The translations under genes were made by a program, and so were the position numbers. 64,000 nt of DNA from Mycolicibacterium sp. P1-5 (GTDB lineage: Bacteria; Actinomycetota; Actinomycetes; Mycobacteriales; Mycobacteriaceae), in the NCBI RefSeq assembly GCF_008329565.1, contig NZ_NPKT01000005.1, forward strand, positions 124,001 to 188,000. Direction: 5' to 3'. Below are positions 52,238-61,247 of this stretch, piece after piece; positions within the stretch are counted from its first letter, which is position 1, and every line of letters starts with the position of its first letter. The notes beneath the pieces are model-generated. The model made no database searches and was not told the DNA's origin. It saw only the letters and a list, made by a program, of their open reading frames with translations.

Positions 52238-52366
52238 ATGTCCTGGTCATCGGGAAGGGCGCCCGTGCGGATAGCACTGCTGTTGGTGGTGTTGACTGTG
52301 TCTTCTTTGGGCGCGGCGATCATTCGAAAACGCCGCGGCGAAATCTGGCACACCCTCGACGGCTGA
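52238..52366 (+). CDS. 42-residue membrane peptide between the two tRNA genes
   Basis: The ATG at 52238 is two bases after tRNA-Ile; the frame gives a short lead, a hydrophobic helix (RIALLLVVLTVSSLGAAII), then basic RKRRGEIWHTLDG, and stops eight bases before tRNA-Ala. A start at GTG 52265 would give 33 residues. The layout (one helix, then basic residues and a Trp near the end) recalls the tiny DLW-39-type proteins annotated near these tRNAs in actinobacteria, but the match is loose. Confidence 0.5.
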   Translation: MSWSSGRAPVRIALLLVVLTVSSLGAAIIRKRRGEIWHTLDG

Positions 52367-52374
52367 GACACCTG

Positions 52375-52447
52375 GGGGCCTTAGCTCAGTTGGTAGAGCG
52401 CTGCCTTTGCAAGGCAGATGTCAGGAGTTCGAATCTCCTAGGCTCCA
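52375..52447 (+). tRNA. alaT: tRNA-Ala (TGC)
   Basis: 73 bases. Acceptor GGGGCCT pairs with AGGCTCC (one G-U), anticodon stem CTGCC/GGCAG with loop TTTGCAA gives TGC at 52408-52410, and the T-arm is AGGAG-TTCGAAT-CTCCT. No encoded CCA. Confidence 0.98.
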
Positions 52448-52490
52448 CAAGATTTCGCGGCGGTACGACTGGACCAGCCGGACCGTCAGC

Positions 52491-52736
52491 TCAATTTCTG
52501 ACCGGAACGGCGAGGCGACTTGGCAACGTCTTCTTGCATCGACGACAGGTGAATGCCTCTTTGCGTTCGAAGATTTTTTGCTCATGGCTGCAAATCCCGC
52601 ACTTCACTTTTCGGCGAGAAAGGCCACCCCAAATCATGGACACATCATGCACCTTGGCGGCGTTTTCGTACAGCGAAATCGACGATCCCGCGGCGGACGT
52701 AACTAACTCATCAGCAAATTCCGTACCCTCACGCAT
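52491..52736 (-). CDS. small zinc-ribbon protein in an AT-richer patch
   Basis: 81 residues from ATG 52736: an acidic start (MREGTEFADELVTSAAG), ENAAKVHDVSMIWGGLSRR, then KCGICSHEQKIF and FTCRRCKKTL, a CxxC-x15-CxxC zinc ribbon, and a short tail. No ribosome-binding site is obvious; the frame is open further upstream to 52907. The DNA here is visibly less GC-rich than its neighbours and lies just 3' of tRNA-Ala, so it may be acquired. Function unknown. Confidence 0.5.
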   Translation of the reverse strand: MREGTEFADELVTSAAGSSISLYENAAKVHDVSMIWGGLSRRKVKCGICSHEQKIFERKEAFTCRRCKKTLPSRLAVPVRN

Positions 52737-52885
52737 AGCGTGAACTGGGCGTTGTTGTCGGCCGTGGCCCGCAAACATCGACGACAGCAACATAAGTTGA
52801 GTTGTGGGGTCGCACCGTTTCGGTTTCTTTCTGAGGGGTAAGGCCACGGGGTGGGCGAAGGCCGCCTGCGGGATGGAGCGCTCGG

Positions 52886-53116
52886 ATGAAGTCGATCCTG
52901 TCCACACGCCGCCTCGCCGCTTCGGCAGGGGTCGCCGCGGCGTTGACGATGCTCACCGTCGGGGCTTGCAGCAGCAATTCCGGCGATCAGGGCCCGGCCG
53001 GGCCCGGCTCGTCGAGCACTACGTCGCCGGGCATCCTCAGCTCGATCTCGAGCGCGGTCAGTTCGGCCTCGAGCCAGGTGAGCTCCGCGATCAGTTCCGC
53101 GGCGCCGTCCTCATAG
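52886..53116 (+). CDS. small serine-rich lipoprotein
   Basis: 76 residues. Signal sequence with lipobox TVGAC (Cys at 28), then a Gly/Pro/Ser tail made almost entirely of SSISSAVSSASSQVSSAISS-type sequence. It converges with cwsA, with four bases between the stops. No domain; function unknown. GGATGGAG lies upstream of the ATG. Confidence 0.65.
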   Translation: MKSILSTRRLAASAGVAAALTMLTVGACSSNSGDQGPAGPGSSSTTSPGILSSISSAVSSASSQVSSAISSAAPSS

Positions 53117-53120
53117 ACGA

Positions 53121-53528
53121 TTAGATCTTGGGCGCGACGTCGACGCTGGGCGGTAGCGCTGACGGCTCGGGCGTCGAGGAGCGTCGCGCGATCACGAACG
53201 CGACTGCCCCACCCGCGGTGGCCAGCCCGAGGAAGCCGAATACGAGCAGACGCCTGCGCCGCCGGTGCGGTGCCTTGCGGGCCTGCTGAAGCTTGGGGGG
53301 CAACTCGGCGATGACTTGCTTGACGGCTTCGAGTTCCGCAGCGACGTCATGCCGCGCGGCGCGCGCTTCGCGGGCGCGACGTTTGATGGTGCCGGCGGCC
53401 GACTCCGCCGAGAGCGCGGTGATGCCGACAACCCCGCGGGTGATGTCCACCGGACCGACCGCGGTGTAGTGCAATCCGCGGTTGAGCCGCTCGCGCGACG
53501 TGAGCTTGGGTTCACTCCTGCGGCCCAT
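53121..53528 (-). CDS. cwsA: cell wall synthesis protein CwsA
   Basis: 135 residues. Starts MGRRSEPKLTSRERLNRGLHYTAVGPVDITRGVVGI, has a helical, charged middle (about 50-85) and one membrane segment near the C-terminus (LLVFGFLGLATAGGAVAFVIA). It matches Mtb Rv0008c, which binds CrgA and Wag31 and supports polar growth. ATG 53528 agrees with homologues, although the frame is open well upstream. Confidence 0.9.
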   Translation of the reverse strand: MGRRSEPKLTSRERLNRGLHYTAVGPVDITRGVVGITALSAESAAGTIKRRAREARAARHDVAAELEAVKQVIAELPPKLQQARKAPHRRRRRLLVFGFLGLATAGGAVAFVIARRSSTPEPSALPPSVDVAPKI

Positions 53529-53634
53529 GGGGTCCTCCCGGCACTGGCGGTGCGTTGATGGCCCAACACTGCCACAGCGCCCGAAGGGTGGCCGCGGGAT
53601 CGGGCACACGACCGTGGTGGCACACTGAGATCCC

Positions 53635-54162
53635 GTGACGAGCGACATCGCAACCGCAACAGCGACCCTGCACACCAACCGCGGCGACATCAAGATCGCC
53701 CTGTTCGGAAACCACGCCCCCAAGACCGTCGCCAACTTCGTTGGCCTGGCCCAGGGCACCAAGGAGTACTCGACGCAGAACGCGTCGGGCAGCACCTCGG
53801 GACCCTTCTACGACGGCGCCGTCTTCCACCGCGTCATCGACGGATTCATGATCCAGGGCGGCGACCCGACCGGCACCGGCCGCGGCGGCCCAGGCTACAA
53901 GTTCGCCGACGAGTTCCACGGTGAGCTCCAGTTCGACAAGCCGTACCTGCTGGCGATGGCCAACGCCGGCCCCGGCACCAACGGCTCGCAGTTCTTCATC
54001 ACCGTCGGCAAGACCCCGCACCTGAACCGTCGGCACACCATCTTCGGTGAGGTTGTCGACCCGGAGTCGCAGAAGGTCGTCGACGCGATCGCCACCGCGG
54101 CCACCGATCGCAACGACCGTCCCACCGACGATGTCGTGATCGAGTCGATCACCATTTCCTAG
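53635..54162 (+). CDS. ppiA: cyclophilin-type peptidyl-prolyl cis-trans isomerase A
   Basis: 175 residues, a single cyclophilin domain. Active-site and binding segments: [40 protein letters not shown] and [11 protein letters not shown]. No signal peptide. Start GTG 53635. It matches Mtb Rv0009. Confidence 0.96.
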   Translation: MTSDIATATATLHTNRGDIKIALFGNHAPKTVANFVGLAQGTKEYSTQNASGSTSGPFYDGAVFHRVIDGFMIQGGDPTGTGRGGPGYKFADEFHGELQFDKPYLLAMANAGPGTNGSQFFITVGKTPHLNRRHTIFGEVVDPESQKVVDAIATAATDRNDRPTDDVVIESITIS

Positions 54163-54203
54163 ACGGAACGGCTGCCGAGACTGCAAATGCAGTTTCGGCG
54201 CCG

Positions 54204-54620
54204 TCAGCGGCCCGCGAATCCCGCAGCGGTCAGCGCGTCCAGAACGTCGACGGGATCTGTGCCAAGGTCCCACCGGCTGAGCACGATCAGCCGGTCAGCC
54301 GCCGTATCGATCTCAAGCAACCGCGTCTTGCGGCCTATCCGCCGGAACTCGGTGATCCGGATCAACGTGATGTCGGCGTGCCGCAACGCCTGAGTCCGGA
54401 ACCACCCGCGGTACACCAGCGCATCGCCGGTGATAGCCAGTCGGGGTCGTGCCCGCCATGATCCGATCGCGAACGCCACCAGGCCCACGGCAGCAACCCC
54501 GGTGAGAATCCGGCCGGGCGGGTCTGTGATCACGGTCACACAGACGATTGCCATCAGAATCCCGGCGATCCCGAGAGCTGCGAGTGCGGGCGATTTCGGC
54601 GCCCATTCAGTTTGCTGCAT
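54204..54620 (-). CDS. PH-domain membrane protein (Rv0010c-like)
   Basis: 138 residues. Two membrane segments (about 14-32 and 37-55) precede a bacterial PH-like domain with RPRLAITGDALVYRGWFRTQALRHADITLIRITEFRR. It matches Mtb Rv0010c. Function unknown. It converges with ppiA. Confidence 0.83.
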   Translation of the reverse strand: MQQTEWAPKSPALAALGIAGILMAIVCVTVITDPPGRILTGVAAVGLVAFAIGSWRARPRLAITGDALVYRGWFRTQALRHADITLIRITEFRRIGRKTRLLEIDTAADRLIVLSRWDLGTDPVDVLDALTAAGFAGR

Positions 54621-54655
54621 GGGACCTTTCGGCGCCGCTACCGCGGCCTATGCAG

Positions 54656-54664
54656 TTATCCACA
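54656..54664 (+). promoter_or_regulatory. isolated perfect DnaA box upstream of Rv0010c-like gene
   Basis: TTATCCACA, an exact DnaA box, between the crgA stop and the start of the PH-domain gene and about 12.5 kb from oriC. It could titrate DnaA or control the PH-domain gene, whose promoter must be here. Confidence 0.5.
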
Positions 54665-54686
54665 AGCGCTATCAACAATGGGGATG

Positions 54687-54704
54687 AATCACACGCGTGT
54701 GATT
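54687..54704. promoter_or_regulatory. perfect 18-bp palindrome
   Basis: AATCACACGCGTGTGATT, a perfect palindrome in the 156-base gap between the PH-domain gene start and the crgA stop. It looks like an operator for a dimeric regulator. It is 67 bases upstream of the PH-domain gene start. Confidence 0.5.
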
Positions 54705-54776
54705 GGGTGACCAGGAGGTTGCCAGCGTCAAAACGGTGTTCGCACAGCATCGATCCACTACGCTGTCCGCGCGTGC

Positions 54777-55058
54777 TCAGCGCCACCGCATTGTGAGCAA
54801 CAATCCCGAAATCATGAAGCCGAAGGCGATCGCGTAGTTCCACGGACCCAGCTTGGCCATCCACTGCAGCGCGCTCGGGGCGTCGTAGCCGGAGGCGGCC
54901 AGCTGGAAGACCAGCAGCCAGGCCAGTCCGAACAGCATCAGGCTGATGAACAGCACCACGAACCACACGCTCGACGGTCCGGCCTTCACCTTGACCGGAG
55001 TGCGGCTCACCGGATTGATCGTGAAGTCGTTCTTCTTGCGAACCTTGGACTTGGGCAT
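54777..55058 (-). CDS. crgA: cell division protein CrgA
   Basis: 93 residues, the family length. [21 protein letters not shown], then two membrane segments ([20 protein letters not shown] and [17 protein letters not shown]). It recruits divisome and elongation proteins (FtsZ, FtsI, CwsA). ATG 55058 is the conserved start. Confidence 0.96.
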   Translation of the reverse strand: MPKSKVRKKNDFTINPVSRTPVKVKAGPSSVWFVVLFISLMLFGLAWLLVFQLAASGYDAPSALQWMAKLGPWNYAIAFGFMISGLLLTMRWR

Positions 55059-55107
55059 GGGTACCTTCGGGCCGGGATCTTCTGCGACGATGGTGCGCAG
55101 ATCGCTT

Positions 55108-55899
55108 ATGAGATTAACGCAGCGGCGCCGTGACCCGACAACTCCGGCGGCAGCGACGACGGGCGCCAGACGCTCGCCGTGGCGGATTGGCGTCCCGGTG
55201 GTGTGCCTGCTGGCCGGCGTTCTGTTGGCCGCCACACACGGCGTCTCTGGTGGCGGCGAGATCCGTCGCAGCGACTCACCCCGGCTGGTCGACCTGGTGC
55301 ATGACGCTCAGAAGTCCGTCGACCGGCTCAGCGCTCAGCGCGATGCGCTGGCCGGTCAGATCGACGCCACGCACGGCGGAGGGGCCGGCACGGCGCTGGC
55401 GGCCATGCAGGCCCGCGCCGACGAGCTCGCCGCCGCCGCCGGGCTCAACCCCGTGCACGGTGCCGGCTTGGTCGTCACCCTCTCCGACGCCCAGCGGGAC
55501 GCCAATGGGCGGTTCCCGCGCGACGCCTCCCCGGATGATCTGGTGGTCCATCAGCAGGACATCCAAGCGGTGCTCAACGCGTTGTGGAGTGCGGGCGCCG
55601 AGGCGATCCAGATGCAGGATCAGCGCATCATCGGTACATCGGCGCCACGATGCGTCGGCAACACTCTGCTGCTCAACGGCCGTACCTACAGCCCGCCGTA
55701 CTCGATCACCGCGATCGGCAATGCGCCCGCGATGCAGGCGGCTCTGACCGCCGCTCCCCTGGTAACGCTGTACAAGCAGTACGTCGTGCGGTTCGGCCTT
55801 GGCTACACCGAGCAGGTCCGCGATGACGTCCAGGTCGCCGGTTACGGCGAGCCGGTGCGGATGCGCTACGCCAAGCCGGCGGGTCCGGTGGGCTACTGA
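55108..55899 (+). CDS. DUF881 membrane protein (Rv0012-like)
   Basis: 263 residues. One N-terminal membrane segment ([21 protein letters not shown]), a coiled-coil-like stretch ([24 protein letters not shown]), then the DUF881 domain with [27 protein letters not shown] and [15 protein letters not shown]. It is probably associated with the division machinery next to crgA; molecular role unknown. ATG 55108 fits Mtb Rv0012. Confidence 0.9.
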   Translation: MRLTQRRRDPTTPAAATTGARRSPWRIGVPVVCLLAGVLLAATHGVSGGGEIRRSDSPRLVDLVHDAQKSVDRLSAQRDALAGQIDATHGGGAGTALAAMQARADELAAAAGLNPVHGAGLVVTLSDAQRDANGRFPRDASPDDLVVHQQDIQAVLNALWSAGAEAIQMQDQRIIGTSAPRCVGNTLLLNGRTYSPPYSITAIGNAPAMQAALTAAPLVTLYKQYVVRFGLGYTEQVRDDVQVAGYGEPVRMRYAKPAGPVGY

Positions 55900-55927
55900 C
55901 CCCGCCCACCCCGGGTAACCTGGCCTG

Positions 55928-56614
55928 ATGCAGGTTCTGGTCGTCGACAATTACGACAGCTTCGTGTTCAACCTCGTCCAGTATCTGGGTCAGCTCGGGG
56001 TGGACGCGCAAGTCTGGCGCAACGACGACGAGCGCCTGGGCGACGAAGCGCACGTCGCCGCTGAATTCGACGGGATTCTGCTCAGCCCTGGCCCCGGCAC
56101 ACCGGAACGCGCCGGTGCCTCCATCCCGCTGGTTCGCGCCTGCGCTGCCGCGGAAACTCCGCTGCTGGGTGTGTGCCTGGGTCACCAGGCGATCGGTGTG
56201 GCCTTCGGCGGGACGGTCGACCGCGCGCCGGAGCTGTTGCACGGCAAGACCAGCACCGTCTACCACACGAATATCGGTGTGCTGCATGGACTTCCGGATC
56301 CGTTCACGGCAACGCGGTATCACTCGCTGACGATCCTGCCGGAGACCATGCCGGCCGAGCTCGAGGTGACGGCCCGCACCGAAGGCGGCGTCGTCATGGG
56401 TGTGCGGCACGTCGAGTTGCCCATCCACGGCGTCCAGTTCCACCCCGAGTCGATCCTGACCGAAGGCGGCCACCGGATGCTGGCCAATTGGCTGAGCTAC
56501 TGCGGCCCGGCGCCCGAGGAGTCGCTGGTGCGCCGCCTCGAGCAGGAGGTCGCCGACACCGTGCGGCACGCGATCGGCGGCAAGCCCGCTCTGTCAGCTA
56601 CGACGCAAAGCTGA
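55928..56614 (+). CDS. trpG: glutamine amidotransferase, anthranilate/aminodeoxychorismate synthase component II
   Basis: 228 residues. Class-I amidotransferase with VLVVDNYDSFVFNLVQYL, oxyanion LLSPGPGTPE, nucleophile GVCLGHQAIG and the His-Glu pair in QFHPESILT. It supplies ammonia for anthranilate and possibly p-aminobenzoate synthesis. No partner TrpE/PabB gene is nearby. It overlaps the convergent pknB end by 17 bases. Mtb Rv0013 equivalent. Confidence 0.94.
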   Translation: MQVLVVDNYDSFVFNLVQYLGQLGVDAQVWRNDDERLGDEAHVAAEFDGILLSPGPGTPERAGASIPLVRACAAAETPLLGVCLGHQAIGVAFGGTVDRAPELLHGKTSTVYHTNIGVLHGLPDPFTATRYHSLTILPETMPAELEVTARTEGGVVMGVRHVELPIHGVQFHPESILTEGGHRMLANWLSYCGPAPEESLVRRLEQEVADTVRHAIGGKPALSATTQS

Positions 56615-58466
56615 GCGTGATCGGTGCGCTGAAGTTCACCGCGCTACCCGCCGCCGGACTCTGGGTCACCACCGCATTCGACCGCTGACCGCTGTTTTGC
56701 GCATCCGGACCCTTGATCAGAACGCCGGTCCAGCCGAGGGCTCGCAAATTCGGTTCGGCGTCCGCCCAGAACTGCCCCGTTAGCGGCGGCATGACGAACT
56801 GGTTGCCCTTCGACACCTTGATCTGGATCGCGGTGTCCTGTGGCACTGTCTGCCCGTTCGGCGGATCGGTTCCGATCACTTGACCGGACGGCTCGGTGTT
56901 GTCCGTCGGAACCGGCACGGTCTTCTGGAATCCGGACGCCGTGAGGATCTGCTGGGCGACGTCGACCGTCTGGCCGGCGACGACGGGGACCTCCGCGGTC
57001 TGCGGTCCGTTGCCGACGACCACCGTGATCTCGTTGGTAACCGCCGAGAGTTGGTTGGCCGGCGGCACGGTCGACACGACCTTGTCTTTCTGTTCCGGTG
57101 AGGACGGAGAGTTCGTCTGCTTGTACTTGCCGAAACCGGCGTCTTTGAGCTTCTTGACGCACTCGGAGTAGTTGGAGCTCGCGCAGTCGGGGACCTCGCG
57201 CTGTTCGGGTCCGGTCGACACGTTGATCGCGACTTCGTCACCGGCACTGGCCATTGAGTTGGCGGCCGGATCGGTGTCGATGACCTTGTCCGGCGGGACA
57301 GTGTTGTCGGGCTTCTGATTTGTGTGAATCTTGAAGCCCTTGTTCTGCAGCATTACGATCGCGTCGGCCTGGGCCTGGCCGCGCACATCAGGGATCTGCA
57401 CATTGCGCGGGTTACCGCTGACCATGTTGATGCCGATGGTGACCACTACGGTCAAGACGGCCAGCACCGCGACGACGATCAGCCAGCGACCGATCGAGCC
57501 ACCGGCGCGGTCGTTCTCCCCAGCGCGCGGGATCTCGTCGGTGTCGTCGCCACGAGCCACCGGCGGCGGCGCGTTCAGCAGCGAGGTCCGCTCGGCGGGG
57601 CTGAGTACCTTCGGCGCCTCGGGTGCTTCGCCGTTGTGGACCCGCACCAGGTCGGTGCGCATCTCGGCGGCGGTCTGATACCGGTTGTCCGGATTCTTGG
57701 CCAGCGCCTTGAGTACCACGGCATCGAGCTCCGCCGAGATGCCGGAATGCTTCTGCGACGGCGGTATCGGATCCTCGCGGACGTGCTGATAGGCCACCGC
57801 CACCGGCGAGTCACCGACGAACGGCGGCTCCCCGGTGAGGACCTCGTAGAGCACGCAACCCAGCGAGTAGACGTCGGACCGCGCGTCGACCGATTCGCCG
57901 CGGGCCTGCTCAGGCGACAGGTATTGAGCGGTGCCGATCACCGCCGCGGTCTGGGTGACGCTGTTGCCGGCGTCGGCGAGGGCACGCGCGATGCCGAAGT
58001 CCATCACCTTCACCGCGCCGGCCTTGGAGATCATGATGTTCGCCGGCTTGACGTCGCGGTGGATGATGCCGTGCTGGTGACTGAAGTTCAGTGCCTGGCA
58101 GGCGTCGGCGATGATCTCGATGGCCCGCCGGTACGGAATCGGGCCGTCGGTGTGCACGATGTCGCGCAGTGTGACCCCGTCGACGTACTCCATCACGATG
58201 TATGGCAGCGGACCGTTGGCCGTCTCGGCCTCACCGGTGTCGTAGACGGCCACGATCGCGGGGTGGTTCAGCGCGGCGGCGTTCTGCGCCTCACGGCGGA
58301 ACCGCAGGTAGAAGCTTGGGTCGCGAGCCAGGTCCGCGCGCAGCACCTTGACGGCGACGTCGCGGTGCAGGCGGGTGTCGCGGCCCATGTGCACCTCGGA
58401 CATGCCGCCGAAGCCGATGATCTCGCCCAGCTCGTAGCGGTCGGACAGGTGCTGTGGGGTGGTCAT
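56598..58466 (-). CDS. pknB: Ser/Thr protein kinase PknB
   Basis: 622 residues. Kinase domain 11-275 with Lys40 in [17 protein letters not shown] (Asp138) and DFGIAR; juxtamembrane segment; one membrane helix ([20 protein letters not shown]); four extracellular PASTA repeats that bind muropeptides and lipid II. It controls cell-wall synthesis, including CwlM and MurJ encoded in this window. It overlaps pknA (ATGA) and converges with trpG. Confidence 0.98.
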   Translation of the reverse strand: MTTPQHLSDRYELGEIIGFGGMSEVHMGRDTRLHRDVAVKVLRADLARDPSFYLRFRREAQNAAALNHPAIVAVYDTGEAETANGPLPYIVMEYVDGVTLRDIVHTDGPIPYRRAIEIIADACQALNFSHQHGIIHRDVKPANIMISKAGAVKVMDFGIARALADAGNSVTQTAAVIGTAQYLSPEQARGESVDARSDVYSLGCVLYEVLTGEPPFVGDSPVAVAYQHVREDPIPPSQKHSGISAELDAVVLKALAKNPDNRYQTAAEMRTDLVRVHNGEAPEAPKVLSPAERTSLLNAPPPVARGDDTDEIPRAGENDRAGGSIGRWLIVVAVLAVLTVVVTIGINMVSGNPRNVQIPDVRGQAQADAIVMLQNKGFKIHTNQKPDNTVPPDKVIDTDPAANSMASAGDEVAINVSTGPEQREVPDCASSNYSECVKKLKDAGFGKYKQTNSPSSPEQKDKVVSTVPPANQLSAVTNEITVVVGNGPQTAEVPVVAGQTVDVAQQILTASGFQKTVPVPTDNTEPSGQVIGTDPPNGQTVPQDTAIQIKVSKGNQFVMPPLTGQFWADAEPNLRALGWTGVLIKGPDAQNSGQRSNAVVTQSPAAGSAVNFSAPITLSFAS

Positions 58467-59740
58467 CGCGGTTTCTCGTCGGTGGGAACAGCCTCGGGCA
58501 GGACAGCATTAGCCACGCTGGCAGCGCTGAATCGGGGTACCCCGATCTGTCCTCCAGGATTACCGGCGATGTGATCGTCCGTCCAACCAGACGGCGCGAC
58601 CTGACTGGTGGGAGTGACGGTGTCGGTGACCGTCTGCTCGACGGGCTTGTTGTCCTTGCGGTCACGATCGGCGAGCACGATCAGGATGGCGCTGATGATC
58701 GCCAGGGCGCCCAGAACGCCGGCGGCCCACAGCAGCGCGCGTTGGCCCGAGGAGAACGTGCGCCGAGGTGGCGGCGGACGGTGCCCGCCGGTGTTTGCGC
58801 GGGGCCGGGTGCCGGTCACAGGCGCGGCGGGCAGCCGAGGCGAACTGCCCGGGATCGAGGCCGGGGTGGCGCGGATGGTCGGCGCGGAGTTCGGCCGGGG
58901 CGGACGACGGCCGGCGCGTACCGCGGCCGTCGCGTCGGCGAACTGCCCACCGTTGCGGTACCGCATACCCGGGTTCTTCACCAAGGTGATCTCGATCAGC
59001 TCGCGCACGTTGGGCGGCAGGTCGGCGGGCAGCGGCGCAGGCGTCTCCTTGATGTGCTTCATCGCGACCGTCAGCGCACCGTCGCCCATGAACGGCCGTT
59101 TGCCCGAAACTGCTTCATAGCCAACAACTCCCAGCGAGTACACATCGCTGGCCGCGGTGGCGTCATGACCCAGCGCCTGCTCGGGGGCGATGTACTGGGC
59201 GGTGCCCATCACCATGCCGGTCTGGGTGACCGGGGCCGCGTCGACGGCTTTTGCGATACCGAAGTCGGTGAGCTTCACCTGACCGGTCGGCGTGATGAGG
59301 ATGTTGCCGGGCTTGACGTCCCGGTGTACCAGCCCCGCGGTGTGCGCTACCTGCAGCGCACGGCCGGTCTGCTCGAGCATGTCCAAGGCGTGCCGTAGGG
59401 ACAGCCGTCCGCTGCGCTTGATCACCGAATTCAGCGGCTCACCGTTGATGAGTTCCATCACCAGGTAGGCGGTGCGGCCTTCGCCGTCCATGTCGGTTTC
59501 GCCGTAGTCGTGCACGGCGGCGATCCCGGGATGGTTCAGCATGGCGACGGTGCGCGCCTCGGCGCGGAATCGTTCGACGAACTCCGGGTCGGAGGAGAAC
59601 TCCTGCTTGAGTACCTTGACCGCGACCCGGCGGCCCAGCCGGCTGTCGACGGCCTCCCACACCTGACCCATGCCGCCGGTGGCGATCAGTCGCTGCAGCC
59701 GATAGCGGCCCGACAGTGTCACTCCAACGCGGGGGCTCAT
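58463..59740 (-). CDS. pknA: Ser/Thr protein kinase PknA
   Basis: 425 residues. Kinase domain about 13-275 ([27 protein letters not shown]), a Pro/Arg-rich linker, one membrane helix ([21 protein letters not shown]) and a short extracytoplasmic tail without PASTA repeats. ATG 59740 is chosen over an upstream frame extension that reads through repeat sequence into pbpA. It acts with PknB in growth and division. Confidence 0.97.
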   Translation of the reverse strand: MSPRVGVTLSGRYRLQRLIATGGMGQVWEAVDSRLGRRVAVKVLKQEFSSDPEFVERFRAEARTVAMLNHPGIAAVHDYGETDMDGEGRTAYLVMELINGEPLNSVIKRSGRLSLRHALDMLEQTGRALQVAHTAGLVHRDVKPGNILITPTGQVKLTDFGIAKAVDAAPVTQTGMVMGTAQYIAPEQALGHDATAASDVYSLGVVGYEAVSGKRPFMGDGALTVAMKHIKETPAPLPADLPPNVRELIEITLVKNPGMRYRNGGQFADATAAVRAGRRPPRPNSAPTIRATPASIPGSSPRLPAAPVTGTRPRANTGGHRPPPPRRTFSSGQRALLWAAGVLGALAIISAILIVLADRDRKDNKPVEQTVTDTVTPTSQVAPSGWTDDHIAGNPGGQIGVPRFSAASVANAVLPEAVPTDEKPR

Positions 59741-59746
59741 TGCTTG

Positions 59747-59769
59747 CCTCGCTTCGCTCGCCTGCGGGG
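59747..59769. repeat. diverged dispersed-repeat copy between pbpA and pknA
   Basis: On the minus strand it reads CCGCAGGCGAGCGAAGCGAG, sharing the GAGCGAAGCGA core. It fills the 31-base gap between the pbpA stop and the pknA start, breaking the ATGA couplings seen at the cluster's other junctions. Confidence 0.55.
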
Positions 59770-59771
59770 AC

Positions 59772-61247
59772 TCATGAGGCCCCCTGCAATGCCGCGGCGA
59801 TGGTCGCCCTGCCGACCGGGGCGGCCAGAGCTCCACCGGTGGCGTTCAGCCGGTCGCCGCCATTCTCGATCAGCACGGCGATGGCCACCTTGGGACTCTG
59901 GGCCGGGGCGAAGGCGATGTACCAGGCATGCGGCGGGGTGTTGCGGGGATCGGTACCGTGCTCGGCGGTGCCGGTCTTGGATGCGATCTGCACGCCGGGG
60001 ATCGCCCCTTTCTGCTGGGTCATCTGTTCGGCGCCGATCATCAAATCCGTTAGTTTAGCTGCGACCTGCGTCGATACGGCACGCCGCTGTTGCTGCGGCG
60101 CCGCCGTGCTGATGTTCGACAGGTCCGGCCCCTTGAGGCTGTCCACCAGGTAGGGCTGCATCATCACACCGGAATTGGCGATCGTCGCCGCCACCAACGC
60201 GTTCTGCAAAGGTGTCACCGCCACGTCTTTCTGGCCCATGCTCGACATCCCCACAGCGGCGGCGTCGGACATCGGACCGATGGTCGACTCCGCGACCTCC
60301 AACGGGATCGGCGCTGGTGGGCTGTCGAACCCGAAGCCCTGCGCGGTATTGCGCAGGGCGTCAGCACCCACCCGCATACCCAATTCGACGAAGGCTGTAT
60401 TGCACGAACGGGCGAACGCCTCCCGCAGCGACGCGGTGGGCGCGCTGCCGCACGGGGTGCCGCCGTAGTTCTCCAAGGTCGCCGTGCTGTTCGGCAGCTG
60501 GATCCTCGGGGCACTGGTGAGCTGATCGTTGTCGGTCACACCGTTCTGCAACGCCGCCGCAGTGGTGATCACCTTGAATGTCGACCCGGGCGGGAAGGTC
60601 TCGGCGATGGCCCGGTTGGTCAGCGGCGAGCCGGGATCATCACGCAGCTGCTGCCAGGCGTTGCCCTGTTCCTCGGCATCGTGGGTGGCCAGCAGGTTGG
60701 GGTCGTACGACGGCGAGGACACCATCGCCAGGATTTTCCCGGTGGACGGCTCCAGCGCCACCACCGAGCCGCGGCATCCGCCGTTGCAGCCCCGCTGCAT
60801 GGCGTCCCAGGCGGCTTGCTGGATGCGCGGCACGAGCGTCGTGTCGACGTTGCCGCCACGCGGGTCGCGGCCGGTGAAGAAGTCGGCCAGCCGGCGCCCG
60901 AACAGCCGCTGATCGGAGCCGTTGAGGATGCCGTCTTCGGCCCTTTCGAGCCCGGTGCTGGAGTAACGCAGCGAGTAGAAACCCGTAATTGGCGCGTAGA
61001 CAAAGGGATTGGGGTACACGCGGAGGAACCGGTAGTGGCCGTTGGTGGACACCGAGTAAGCCAGCAGCTGTCCGCCCGCGGTGATCTGGCCGCGCTGGCG
61101 CGAATACTCGTCAAGCAGAACTCGCTGGTTGCGCGGGTCGGTGCGCAGGCCGTCGGCGCGGAAGACCTGGGTGATCGTCGCGTTGAACAACAGCAGCACG
61201 ATCAACGCCATGATCATCACCGATATGCGGCGCAGGGAGGTGTTCAT
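59772..61247 (-). CDS. pbpA: penicillin-binding protein PbpA (transpeptidase)
   Basis: 491 residues, equal to Mtb PbpA. One N-terminal membrane anchor, a dimerisation domain, then a transpeptidase domain with Ser222 in GSTFK, SCN at about 281-283 and KTGTAEHG. It cross-links peptidoglycan during division. ATG 61247 overlaps the rodA stop (ATGA). Confidence 0.97.
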   Translation of the reverse strand: MNTSLRRISVMIMALIVLLLFNATITQVFRADGLRTDPRNQRVLLDEYSRQRGQITAGGQLLAYSVSTNGHYRFLRVYPNPFVYAPITGFYSLRYSSTGLERAEDGILNGSDQRLFGRRLADFFTGRDPRGGNVDTTLVPRIQQAAWDAMQRGCNGGCRGSVVALEPSTGKILAMVSSPSYDPNLLATHDAEEQGNAWQQLRDDPGSPLTNRAIAETFPPGSTFKVITTAAALQNGVTDNDQLTSAPRIQLPNSTATLENYGGTPCGSAPTASLREAFARSCNTAFVELGMRVGADALRNTAQGFGFDSPPAPIPLEVAESTIGPMSDAAAVGMSSMGQKDVAVTPLQNALVAATIANSGVMMQPYLVDSLKGPDLSNISTAAPQQQRRAVSTQVAAKLTDLMIGAEQMTQQKGAIPGVQIASKTGTAEHGTDPRNTPPHAWYIAFAPAQSPKVAIAVLIENGGDRLNATGGALAAPVGRATIAAALQGAS

